A DNA stretch of 41,380 nucleotides from assembly GCA_009914615.1 (NCBI GenBank), contig WNDX01000021.1, positions 1-41,380 of the forward strand, read 5' to 3'. Shown one piece after another: positions 35,456 to 41,243 of the stretch. A model generated the notes under the pieces. That model was not told where the DNA came from and did no database searches. It saw only the letters and a program-made list of their open reading frames with translations. The translations under genes and the position numbers were made by a program. The stretch is from Herbaspirillum frisingense (GTDB taxonomy: Bacteria > Pseudomonadota > Gammaproteobacteria > Burkholderiales > Burkholderiaceae_D). Each line of letters opens with the position of its first letter. Position 1 is the stretch's first letter.

Positions 35456-35589
35456 CCGCTTCCGGCGCCGCGCAGATGGCGGCGGAGGCCTGGGACTTCG
35501 CTGCAGCATGGCCAGGCCCATGTCTACAGCCGCTGCGCCCACCCGCCGGGCACGGTGGCGGTGCTTCAAGCGCAGCGCGCGGAGTTCGA

Positions 35590-35838
35590 TCAGCCGGCGA
35601 GGGCTTCGGGCCGGCCGTCCGGGTCGAGGTAGCCGACTGCCTGTTCGATGGTCAGCGTCAGGAGCACATCGGCGCGCTCCTCCTCGACGTGGAATTCTTT
35701 CGCCAGGATTTCCTTGATTTGCTCGTGGCTATCGCCGTCCAGCGCCGCGCCGCCGCAGAGGCCGCGCTCATACATCACGGTGCCGGCTGCCGCGAGCAGC
35801 GCGCCCAGTTCGTTGTAGGTGAAGCCTGCTTGAGACAT
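35590..35838 (-). CDS. Hypothetical phage protein, 82 residues
   Basis: A small acidic protein (QAGFTYNELGALLAAAGTVMYERGLCG...KEFHVEEERADVLLTLTIEQAVGYLD). A strong GGAGG five bases before the ATG at 35838 decides the start over an ATG four codons earlier. It lies between two structured RNA elements. No family recognised. Confidence 0.65.
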   Translation of the reverse strand: MSQAGFTYNELGALLAAAGTVMYERGLCGGAALDGDSHEQIKEILAKEFHVEEERADVLLTLTIEQAVGYLDPDGRPEALAG

Positions 35839-35857
35839 GTGATCCTCCATGGTTGAA

Positions 35858-35995
35858 CATCACCACCACCGGCTGGAGTCGAACCAGCATGAGGTTTGCA
35901 ACCCTCACCGGATACCGCGGCGGAGCTACCGCCGGGCAGAGCCGATCCTCCCGACGTCGGGCGCTCGTCCTTTTTGAGCTACGGTGGTGGTGATG
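35858..35995 (-). ncRNA. Giant tRNA-like structure with 14-bp closing stem (element E)
   Basis: CATCACCACCACCG pairs perfectly over 14 bp with its complement at the other end. Inside the stem, in tRNA order, are TA, a D arm GCTC-AAAAAGGAC-GAGC, then about 55 extra bases holding the hairpins CCCG-ACGT-CGGG and GGCGG-TAGCT-CCGCC, an anticodon-like arm TGAGG-GTTGCAAA-CCTCA with an 8-nt loop containing GCA, and a canonical T arm GCTGG-TTCGACT-CCAGC. CCA is not encoded. No ordinary tRNA fits. It could be a tRNA mimic or an interrupted Cys-type tRNA. Confidence 0.55.
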
Positions 35996-36013
35996 GCTCT
36001 ACGAAAAGAGCCA
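35994..36013 (-). repeat. Hairpin between the 178-residue gene and element E
   Basis: TGGCTCT and AGAGCCA form a perfect 7-bp stem around ACGAAA (plus strand). It directly follows the stop of the leftward gene ending at 36024. No T-run follows, so termination is uncertain; RNA processing is an alternative. Confidence 0.5.
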
Positions 36014-36023
36014 CGATGGGTGA

Positions 36024-36560
36024 TTAGAGCTTTACGCCTACCTGTTCCAGGGCGCCGGAGAGTCCTTTCGCATGCCGTTCTGCGACCTTCTTGGTCCACT
36101 GGCATTCGGAGCGATGAGCGACATCGAACAAGCTGTCGTCGTCGTGATTGAACTCGCCGATGGCGGTTCCCTTGACGGCGCGCACTGCCGCCTTCACCAG
36201 CGCTTCGTGCGCGAAGCAGTCATACAGCGGGCTCCACCGATCCACCTTGTCAACGTCGATGAGGTACTGGCCTTTCGTGTCCGCGAGGAACGTGGCCAGT
36301 TGGAAGTTCTTGCCGGCGTGGTCCAGGCGGGCCACGCGGCGCACGCCAGCATGCCAGATGAAGACCTCAAGGTAGGGCGGCGGCAGCGTTGTGATGCTCA
36401 TGGGTAGTCCCTCCATATTCATTGCGCGGCCAGCGCCTTCCCGTGGCGCCGCCGCCTTCAGCTTGCGCCGGTAGCGCAGCGCCTGCGCGCCGTGATATGC
36501 AATGCTGATCAAATTCAGGCCGCCCAGCAAAACCACCGCCGAGCGCAGCAGGTTATCCAT
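36024..36560 (-). CDS. Hypothetical phage protein with N-terminal membrane helix and possible internal start
   Basis: From 36560 the frame gives 178 residues: a membrane helix (LLRSAVVLLGGLNLISIAYHG), a basic linker, and a soluble domain (PPPYLEVFIWHAGVRRVARLDHAGKNFQLATFLADTKGQYLIDVDKVDRW in parts). An in-frame ATG at 36401 has a better ribosome site (GGAGGG eight bases before) and would make the 125-residue soluble domain alone. Both products may be made. The domain is not recognised. Confidence 0.6.
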   Translation of the reverse strand: MDNLLRSAVVLLGGLNLISIAYHGAQALRYRRKLKAAAPREGAGRAMNMEGLPMSITTLPPPYLEVFIWHAGVRRVARLDHAGKNFQLATFLADTKGQYLIDVDKVDRWSPLYDCFAHEALVKAAVRAVKGTAIGEFNHDDDSLFDVAHRSECQWTKKVAERHAKGLSGALEQVGVKL

Positions 36561-36570
36561 AGCCGTGCCC

Positions 36571-36858
36571 CTATGCCGGTTGGATTGCCACGGCCGAGGC
36601 CTTGAGGCCCGGGCATTTGTTATAGGAGGCGGCTTCCTTCGCAGCCAGATCGGCACGGCCGCACCACTTCCAGACGAACGGGCCGCAAAATCCCTCGGCA
36701 TCTACTGGCAGAAGAGAGCGGTCGTCAGCTGAGAACCAGCTTTTGTTGTTCGGGTGGTGGCGCTCGAGGCGCACCTCGACGACATGCGAATAAGTGCGCG
36801 CGGTTTCGCGGGTGGTGATGCGGCCATCGGCCATGACGTGCGTGAGCTTCTTCTTCAT
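36571..36858 (-). CDS. Hypothetical phage protein, 95 residues
   Basis: A small basic protein (KKKLTHVMADGRITTRETARTYSHVVEVRLERHHPNNKSWFSADD...) with two cysteines near FCGPFVWKWCGRADL. AAGGGG precedes the ATG at 36858. The frame is open far upstream, but the ribosome site and start fit here. No family recognised. Confidence 0.65.
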   Translation of the reverse strand: MKKKLTHVMADGRITTRETARTYSHVVEVRLERHHPNNKSWFSADDRSLLPVDAEGFCGPFVWKWCGRADLAAKEAASYNKCPGLKASAVAIQPA

Positions 36859-37223
36859 TGCGTTCCCCTTTTTTGTGCTGCGATCATCGCTACCGGCTGA
36901 ACCAGCGGGTAGTGATGATGGCCCTGTTGCCAAGGCCAGCATGCGGCATTGATGCGACTTGATTTGCGCGCGCCGCGCTCGCAACGTGGTGCCCGTGAAA
37001 ACGGGCGCCGGCTCTGCCTTCTCGGCTCGACGGGCTGTTGCGAGGTACTGCTGTTCTTCATTCTGGTCGTTACCTGCGCCACGACCAGTGGGCGTCTTTC
37101 GACCGGCTCTATGGCTTCGGCATGGCCCGAAGGCCACTCCACCAGGGAGAGTCGGATTTCGCGTGCATTTCCTTCTACGGCACGCGCCGCGGCGTAGGAG
37201 GTTATCGACCCCATTGGGGCCAT
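36855..37223 (-). CDS. Arginine-rich small protein, first gene after PL (N-position candidate)
   Basis: A 122-residue frame ending in an ATGA overlap with the next gene. Its second half is very basic (VEPRRQSRRPFSRAPRCERGARKSSR) and it is the first candidate gene after the leftward promoter, the place of N antiterminators in lambda-like phages. The ribosome site is weak, and start could be 37223, 37214 or an internal ATG at 37061. The overlapping frame also contains an arginine-rich stretch (TTLRARRAQIKSHQCR), so the true frame is uncertain. Confidence 0.4.
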   Translation of the reverse strand: MAPMGSITSYAAARAVEGNAREIRLSLVEWPSGHAEAIEPVERRPLVVAQVTTRMKNSSTSQQPVEPRRQSRRPFSRAPRCERGARKSSRINAACWPWQQGHHHYPLVQPVAMIAAQKRGTQ

Positions 37224-37302
37224 CGCCTCTGTTCATCCACTAGATTTTTAATGAGCGTCACGCGCCGGTGTTTGCCTGCCGTTGCGTGCTAAGTTGAGAC
37301 GC

Positions 37303-37332
37303 ATATTAGGCGACGCCTAATGAACATGTCAA
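37303..37332 (-). promoter_or_regulatory. Leftward early promoter PL
   Basis: On the minus strand TTGACA (37332-37327), an 18-bp spacer and TAATAT (37308-37303) form a strong sigma-70 promoter that would start near 37296. Both hexamers are covered by operator copies, as expected for repression by CI in a lysogen. Confidence 0.8.
37306..37320. promoter_or_regulatory. Operator OL1
   Basis: TTAGGCGACGCCTAA, a perfect palindrome of the TTAGGC-N3-GCCTAA type, overlapping the PL -10. It is identical to the operator at 40165-40179. Confidence 0.8.
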
Positions 37333-37346
37333 TAGGCGTAGCCTAA
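37332..37346. promoter_or_regulatory. Operator OL2
   Basis: ATAGGCGTAGCCTAA matches TTAGGC-N3-GCCTAA with one mismatch. It overlaps the PL -35, and its centre is 26 bp from that of OL1. Confidence 0.75.
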
Positions 37347-37448
37347 TAAAATTTTCGAGCGTCGACGAGACCGTGACGAGCCTGGGATCGTCAGGGCCTT
37401 GTGTGGCTTGGTGGGAGGAGTGAGGAGGGCTGCGCCAGAAGGGCGTCT

Positions 37449-38531
37449 TTATCGCTGGCGGGGCACTGTTTGCGAAACGATCGACCAGCGATCTACTCGG
37501 TCAAAGAGCGCTCGGTAGTGCGCTTCGTAGCGAGGATCTTCGAGCAGTTGGGCCAGCCATTGGCGGTTGGTCCGTTTGCCTATGGCGATGGCCAGCATGT
37601 TCTCGGCCGGAGGCAAGAACTGAACGACCTGTGTTCGCCGCGGGTCCTTTTCGTAACCGTGGACGGCTGTTGTGGCGATGGTGATCGCCCTGAATGGGGC
37701 TGGAGGGTGGCTACGGACTGAGCCTATCTCAAATGGGGTGACCAAGAATTGATCGATTGCTGCAAAGTAGAGATAGGCGATCTGGGTAAGGAATTTGATC
37801 CGGTTGATCTCTGTGCCGAGGTAGGTGTGGGCGAACTCCTTGATGTCACTGTAGGTCGCCAGGATAAAAAACTGTTCTTCTAGGAGGTGATGGCATAGCT
37901 GCATCGCGGTCTTGTCGGCAACAATCTCGCGCGCGTGGGAGTCCAGTATGGAATCCGACGCCATTGTGGGTTGCTCGATTCCGTCCATCAGCAGATAGCC
38001 CTGACCCGACAGATGGCTGCGCCGGCCATGCCGATGAACGATGTGGCCCATCTCGTGCAAGATCACAAAGCGGAAGAGGGAGAGAAGGATAAAGCAGAAG
38101 ATTCCCTCTTTTTCTGAGTAACGGCTCCAGGACACCATGTCAGGGGCGAACCATTGCTGCTTCTTGAGGATGGAGCGAATGGTCTTCTCCACTTGCTCAT
38201 CCGAATCCTCTACTGCAGAAGCTGTTCGAGGGTCGATGTCGGTGTAAATGCCTTTCCCGACGATGGTATTGGCCAGGCGACACAGGAAATCAAAACACCC
38301 GGCCGCCATCACAATGAGTGCAGGGCATGGCACCGCCCCAGCGTTTATTTCTTCGGTGGCGATAAATGTGAAGGAGACCGGTTCGTTGTGCCAAGCACAG
38401 AGGCGCTTCGCCTCCTCCTCTGCCATGGATAGCCAGCGGTAGTTCGGCGTCGCCGGCGTTACATCCAGCCGCATGCCTAGCCCCCATTGGCTCAGGACGT
38501 CCGAAATTTCCTCCTGGCTAAGGTGTGCCAT
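37449..38531 (-). CDS. HExxH metalloprotease, possible Lit-like phage-exclusion protein
   Basis: A 360-residue protein with a zinc-protease active site HEMGHIVHRHG (His 159, Glu 160, His 163) and, 38 residues later, REIVADKTA (Glu 202, Asp 206), the usual third ligand and Asp of gluzincins. No signal peptide is seen, so it acts in the cytoplasm. It starts three bases after the LprI-like gene and lies downstream of cI, where lambda has rexAB and where exclusion genes are expected. Lit of e14, which cleaves EF-Tu during T4 infection, has a similar motif and position. The family call is inference; a house-keeping protease is the alternative. Confidence 0.7.
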   Translation of the reverse strand: MAHLSQEEISDVLSQWGLGMRLDVTPATPNYRWLSMAEEEAKRLCAWHNEPVSFTFIATEEINAGAVPCPALIVMAAGCFDFLCRLANTIVGKGIYTDIDPRTASAVEDSDEQVEKTIRSILKKQQWFAPDMVSWSRYSEKEGIFCFILLSLFRFVILHEMGHIVHRHGRRSHLSGQGYLLMDGIEQPTMASDSILDSHAREIVADKTAMQLCHHLLEEQFFILATYSDIKEFAHTYLGTEINRIKFLTQIAYLYFAAIDQFLVTPFEIGSVRSHPPAPFRAITIATTAVHGYEKDPRRTQVVQFLPPAENMLAIAIGKRTNRQWLAQLLEDPRYEAHYRALFDRVDRWSIVSQTVPRQR

Positions 38532-38534
38532 CTG

Positions 38535-39407
38535 CTATTTCAGTGATTCCAGTTCGTTGGCACGAACTGCGGTGCCGCGGGCGATGCAATCGGCCTGCGT
38601 GAGCACAGCGTTCTGGCCACCGTCACGATCGAGAGGGCAGGCGGCGTCGCGAGCTTTGATCCACTGCCGTTGCTTGTTGCGCAAAGCGTCCTTGTCCGAG
38701 GTCGCCGCCATCGCGATCTTGTACGCGGCGTTGAGGCGAGTGTCCTGGCGTTTGGCCTCGGCCCCCGCGCATTCGATCATATCGGCCATGACGCCATTGG
38801 CGCCATCCATGCAGGCTGTATAGGGATCCTTCTTGGCGACGGCTTGTTTCACTTGTTGAGCCGCCGGCGTCGCCGCCGGGGCAGCGACGGTAGGTGCGGC
38901 TGCAGCCACAGGAGCGGGATAGGTGACGGGAGCGGCCGAGCGATTGGACCACAGCTCGAAGTAGACAGCTTCGAACACCGGGGCCTGCTTCTGCTGGCCG
39001 CCGACGGTTTGATACTTGGTATTGGAAATATAGCGGCCGACAACGTCAAATCCGCTACCGATCTTCGCGTTGTCAAAGTAGTACTTTTGGAGCGACTTGG
39101 GCACGCTGATCGCGAAGTAGGAAGGGTGGTCCACGATGCCGCGCTGCTGACGCAGCACATTGGCAAGGGCGACGTTCTCCTCGCTGGGCGACAGATTGGC
39201 CAGGAACGAACCGTCGTCTGCCGATTGTTGGATGGTTCCGGAGAGCGAGTACAGCGCGCCGTCCGCCTTTATCTTTGGCGCGTCGGTAAGATCGCCACCG
39301 GCCTTGGCGCCGGTGGCGGCGATGGCCTGTTGAAATTTAGCAGACGGCGCCTGCGCGAACGCGGAGGCGGCAACCAACGCGAAGGCCGCGACTATCGCGA
39401 TACGCAT
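38535..39407 (-). CDS. Exported protein with C-terminal LprI (DUF1311) domain
   Basis: A 290-residue protein with a signal peptide (RIAIVAAFALVAASAFAQA), a roughly 150-residue unknown domain, an Ala/Pro/Val linker (VAAAAPTVAAPAATPAAQQ) and a C-terminal LprI domain: DPYTACMDGANGVMADMIEC, then DTRLNAAYKIAM, QRQWIKARDAAC and a final LTQADC. LprI of Mycobacterium inhibits lysozyme. The cysteines pair as expected for a periplasmic protein. It is 22 bases from cI in the same direction, so it is probably expressed in the lysogen. It may protect against lysozyme or a competing phage's endolysin. Confidence 0.75.
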   Translation of the reverse strand: MRIAIVAAFALVAASAFAQAPSAKFQQAIAATGAKAGGDLTDAPKIKADGALYSLSGTIQQSADDGSFLANLSPSEENVALANVLRQQRGIVDHPSYFAISVPKSLQKYYFDNAKIGSGFDVVGRYISNTKYQTVGGQQKQAPVFEAVYFELWSNRSAAPVTYPAPVAAAAPTVAAPAATPAAQQVKQAVAKKDPYTACMDGANGVMADMIECAGAEAKRQDTRLNAAYKIAMAATSDKDALRNKQRQWIKARDAACPLDRDGGQNAVLTQADCIARGTAVRANELESLK

Positions 39408-39429
39408 GACATGCCCCTAGATGTTGTTT

Positions 39430-40113
39430 TTATCGAAACTTCTTCACCATTTCACGGACGACGCCGATGATCAGCGAGGAGCCCAGGGCCTTGATGGGAT
39501 ACCTGGGATTTAGCGGTTTCAAATAGAAGTCCGCCCCGTCGCGGACGAGCTGCTTGAAGGTCGCTTCACCTCCGCCGTTCCTTGCGATCACGAAGTCGCC
39601 AGGGATCGGTTCGAGGTCCGGTTCGACGACGATGATAACCCCTTCCGGGAATTCGGGTGACATGCTGTCGCCCTTGACGCGCAGAGCGAACGTCCGCGCC
39701 ATGACGGGCGCTGATGTGTCGGCCCATTCTTCTACATGCACTGGTTCAATTGCCTCCGTGAACTCACCTGCTTGAACCCAAGAAATGATCGGGACACGTC
39801 CGGTGAGCGGCGGCGCAGGCTCAAGGCGCGCCCCCGAAATATTCCCCCCCAGGCCCTCGCCACCTGGTGCACTCGCGATGTGGGGCCACCCCTTGAGCCC
39901 CCAGTGCTCATAGCTCACAACGTCGGAAAAGTAGTTCCACAGCTCAGGCAACTTGTCCTTTGAGATGGATCCCTTGTTCACCCAGTCATAAATCGACGGC
40001 GGTTTCACATTGAAATGACGTGCGATATCGGCCTTGGACTTCGCAGCGCCCGAGGCAATTTTCAGGGTGATAGCCAGCTCAATAGCCTGGCCGAGGTCTT
40101 TTCCGTTAAGCAT
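39430..40113 (-). CDS. CI-type phage repressor with LexA/S24 peptidase domain
   Basis: A 227-residue repressor. The N-terminal helix-turn-helix is KSKADIARHFNVKPPSIYDWVNKG. A self-cleavage Ala-Gly is in WVQAGEF. The S24 peptidase serine is in VKGDSMSPEFPEG and the lysine in ATFKQLV, so RecA-stimulated self-cleavage and SOS induction are expected. The start codon itself lies in operator OR3, and no ribosome site precedes it. It is the likely binder of the TTAGGC-N3-GCCTAA operators. Confidence 0.92.
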   Translation of the reverse strand: MLNGKDLGQAIELAITLKIASGAAKSKADIARHFNVKPPSIYDWVNKGSISKDKLPELWNYFSDVVSYEHWGLKGWPHIASAPGGEGLGGNISGARLEPAPPLTGRVPIISWVQAGEFTEAIEPVHVEEWADTSAPVMARTFALRVKGDSMSPEFPEGVIIVVEPDLEPIPGDFVIARNGGGEATFKQLVRDGADFYLKPLNPRYPIKALGSSLIIGVVREMVKKFR

Positions 40114-40120
40114 TGCCTAA
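40106..40120. promoter_or_regulatory. Operator OR3
   Basis: TTAAGCATTGCCTAA fits TTAGGC-N3-GCCTAA with one mismatch. It covers the cI start codon, so a bound dimer would block cI expression, as OR3 does in lambda. Confidence 0.6.
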
Positions 40121-40148
40121 TGATTCCGCAAGACTTGGGAGTAGGCAA
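40120..40148 (-). promoter_or_regulatory. cI promoter PRM
   Basis: On the minus strand TTGCCT (40148-40143), a 17-bp spacer and AATCAT (40125-40120) precede the cI ATG by six bases, so transcription would begin at or near the A of the start codon (leaderless). The -10 is weak, typical of an activator-helped PRM. Confidence 0.55.
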
Positions 40149-40155
40149 TTCCTAT
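40141..40155. promoter_or_regulatory. Operator OR2
   Basis: GTAGGCAATTCCTAT fits the operator pattern with three mismatches. It touches the -35 of both PR and PRM, the location where a bound repressor could repress cro and help cI. Confidence 0.5.
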
Positions 40156-40183
40156 TGACATGCATTAGGCGACGCCTAATAAT
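40155..40183 (+). promoter_or_regulatory. cro promoter PR
   Basis: A perfect -35 TTGACA (40155-40160), a 17-bp spacer and AATAAT (40178-40183) precede the cro ATG by six bases. The predicted start point is at or within a base or two of the ATG. Confidence 0.8.
40165..40179. promoter_or_regulatory. Operator OR1
   Basis: TTAGGCGACGCCTAA, a perfect palindrome between the -35 and -10 of PR, identical to OL1 at 37306-37320. Confidence 0.8.
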
Positions 40184-40189
40184 GCCGAT

Positions 40190-40441
40190 ATGCCTACCGT
40201 ACCCGTTCAGCAACTTCGTGCCATCCGTCGCGCCTGCAACCTTTTGGGAAGCCAGTCCGCGCTCGCGGCGATCTTGGAAGTGTCAACTCCCACCGTGAAT
40301 CAATGGATCAAGGGGAAGCGGCGGGTGCCCCCGAAGCAGTGTCCTCCGATTGAGAAGGCGCTGTTCGGCAAGGTGAAGTGTGAGCAGTTGCGCCCGGATG
40401 TGGACTGGTCGTACCTGCGGGGCACAGACAAGCGGCACTGA
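40190..40441 (+). CDS. Cro-position YdaS-like antitoxin/repressor
   Basis: An 83-residue helix-turn-helix protein of the YdaS type: LRAIRRACNLLGSQSALAAI, then LEVSTPTVNQWIKGKRRVPPKQC and the ending LRPDVDW typical of the family. It faces cI across the operator region, so it takes the place of Cro. The ATG has no ribosome site and lies six bases after the -10, so the mRNA may be leaderless. There is no other in-frame ATG downstream. Confidence 0.85.
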   Translation: MPTVPVQQLRAIRRACNLLGSQSALAAILEVSTPTVNQWIKGKRRVPPKQCPPIEKALFGKVKCEQLRPDVDWSYLRGTDKRH

Positions 40442-40538
40442 GCGTCTGGGAATTTTTGGCGTTTTTCATTTTGTTGTAACCCTCCCTCATTTTGGCTCGA
40501 CCGTCCTGGTGAGCATATTTTTTGAACAAGGCCAGTAT

Positions 40539-40558
40539 CCCGTGCTGGGGAGCACGGG
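40539..40558 (+). repeat. Stem-loop before the CII-like gene
   Basis: CCCGTGCT-GGGG-AGCACGGG forms a perfect 8-bp stem with a 4-nt loop, 28 nt before the start codon. No T-run follows; it may affect translation or act as an attenuator. Confidence 0.5.
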
Positions 40559-40586
40559 GTAAGGCGAATAAATAAAGGCTCTCGTC

Positions 40587-41051
40587 ATGCGCAAACCTCT
40601 CAAGCAGACCCATCGTGCTCTCTTCCTGGCCCTGCAGGCCGACGCCAAGGAATACCCCGGCGGCATCAGCGCGATCGCCAAGACCATGGGCATGAACGGC
40701 AACACCCTGTCCAACGGCATCAACCCGGACCACGAGGCGCTGCCTCCGTCGTTCGCCGCGATCATGGAGATCATTGCTGTGGCGCAGGCGCGCCGCACGG
40801 TGTTTGCGATGGCGCAGGTGGTCGGACAGATCACGGTGGATGCCGAAGGTGAGAGCGGTCAGGCGCCGGGCGAGGCCGTGAGCCTGTTCCTTTCGCTGGT
40901 CGGTCGCGCCTCGGAAATGCTGGGTAAGGGCTCGGAGGCCGCGAAGGACGGCCGCTTCGATGCGGAGGAGCGCCGCCTGCTGGAGCCTCTGCTGGTCAGC
41001 CTGATGCAAGCCGTGAGCGACTTGCTCCAATCCGTCCGCGGGGGAGCGTGA
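40587..41051 (+). CDS. CII-like phage regulator
   Basis: A 154-residue protein of the phage CII/CP76 group: QTHRALFLALQADAKEYPGG, then ISAIAKTMGMNGNTLSNGIN (helix-turn-helix), and a helical C-terminal oligomerisation part. It is the second rightward gene after cro, the cII position. In characterised phages such proteins activate repressor and integrase promoters and steer to lysogeny. AAAGG precedes the ATG. Confidence 0.75.
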   Translation: MRKPLKQTHRALFLALQADAKEYPGGISAIAKTMGMNGNTLSNGINPDHEALPPSFAAIMEIIAVAQARRTVFAMAQVVGQITVDAEGESGQAPGEAVSLFLSLVGRASEMLGKGSEAAKDGRFDAEERRLLEPLLVSLMQAVSDLLQSVRGGA

Positions 41052-41054
41052 ACG

Positions 41055-41243
41055 ATGACGGTGACCCGTGAAGTCGTAGAGCACTTCGACGCTCGTCCCG
41101 CCGCACGCGATCGCTTGATGGGGCGAAATGATCTTGCGCAGCGGGTGCGGCCGCCTGCGATCGCGCAGGTAGCCGCCGATGATTTCGTCGTCTCCGTTGT
41201 ACCGCAGCAGAAGTTGATACAGATTGGCCCCTTGGACGTCTAA
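41055..41243 (+). CDS. Small phage protein, possibly truncated by the IS
   Basis: A 62-residue basic protein starting three bases after the CII-like stop, with GGGGGAG before it. No family is recognised. Its stop codon lies inside the CTAA that borders the insertion sequence, so the natural C-terminus may have been lost. Confidence 0.5.
   Translation: MTVTREVVEHFDARPAARDRLMGRNDLAQRVRPPAIAQVAADDFVVSVVPQQKLIQIGPLDV

Larger units (their letters stand above)
33065..35589 (-). other. 2.5-kb non-coding structured region with tRNAs
   Basis: No open frame here has a credible protein; frames on both strands are compositionally mixed. The leftward operon must cross it. It contains two canonical tRNA genes, one oversized tRNA-like structure, perfect hairpins of 7-16 bp, and short direct repeats, which are listed separately. 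Parts not covered by those features show no recognisable signal. Confidence 0.6.

Noticed and set aside
33065..35589. CRISPR array
   Set aside because: The repeats are only two copies each, differently spaced, and lack regular spacers. No cas genes are present.
34532..35632. 366-codon rightward frame across the tRNA-like tract
   Set aside because: It crosses several perfect hairpins and direct repeats, lacks a domain and is antisense to the operon. The structured elements explain the sequence better.
36571..37236. 221-codon leftward frame including the 95-residue gene
   Set aside because: The ribosome site and ATG at 36858 fit a shorter protein. The upstream part includes an arginine-rich stretch worth noting, but the overlapping frame ending at ATGA was preferred.
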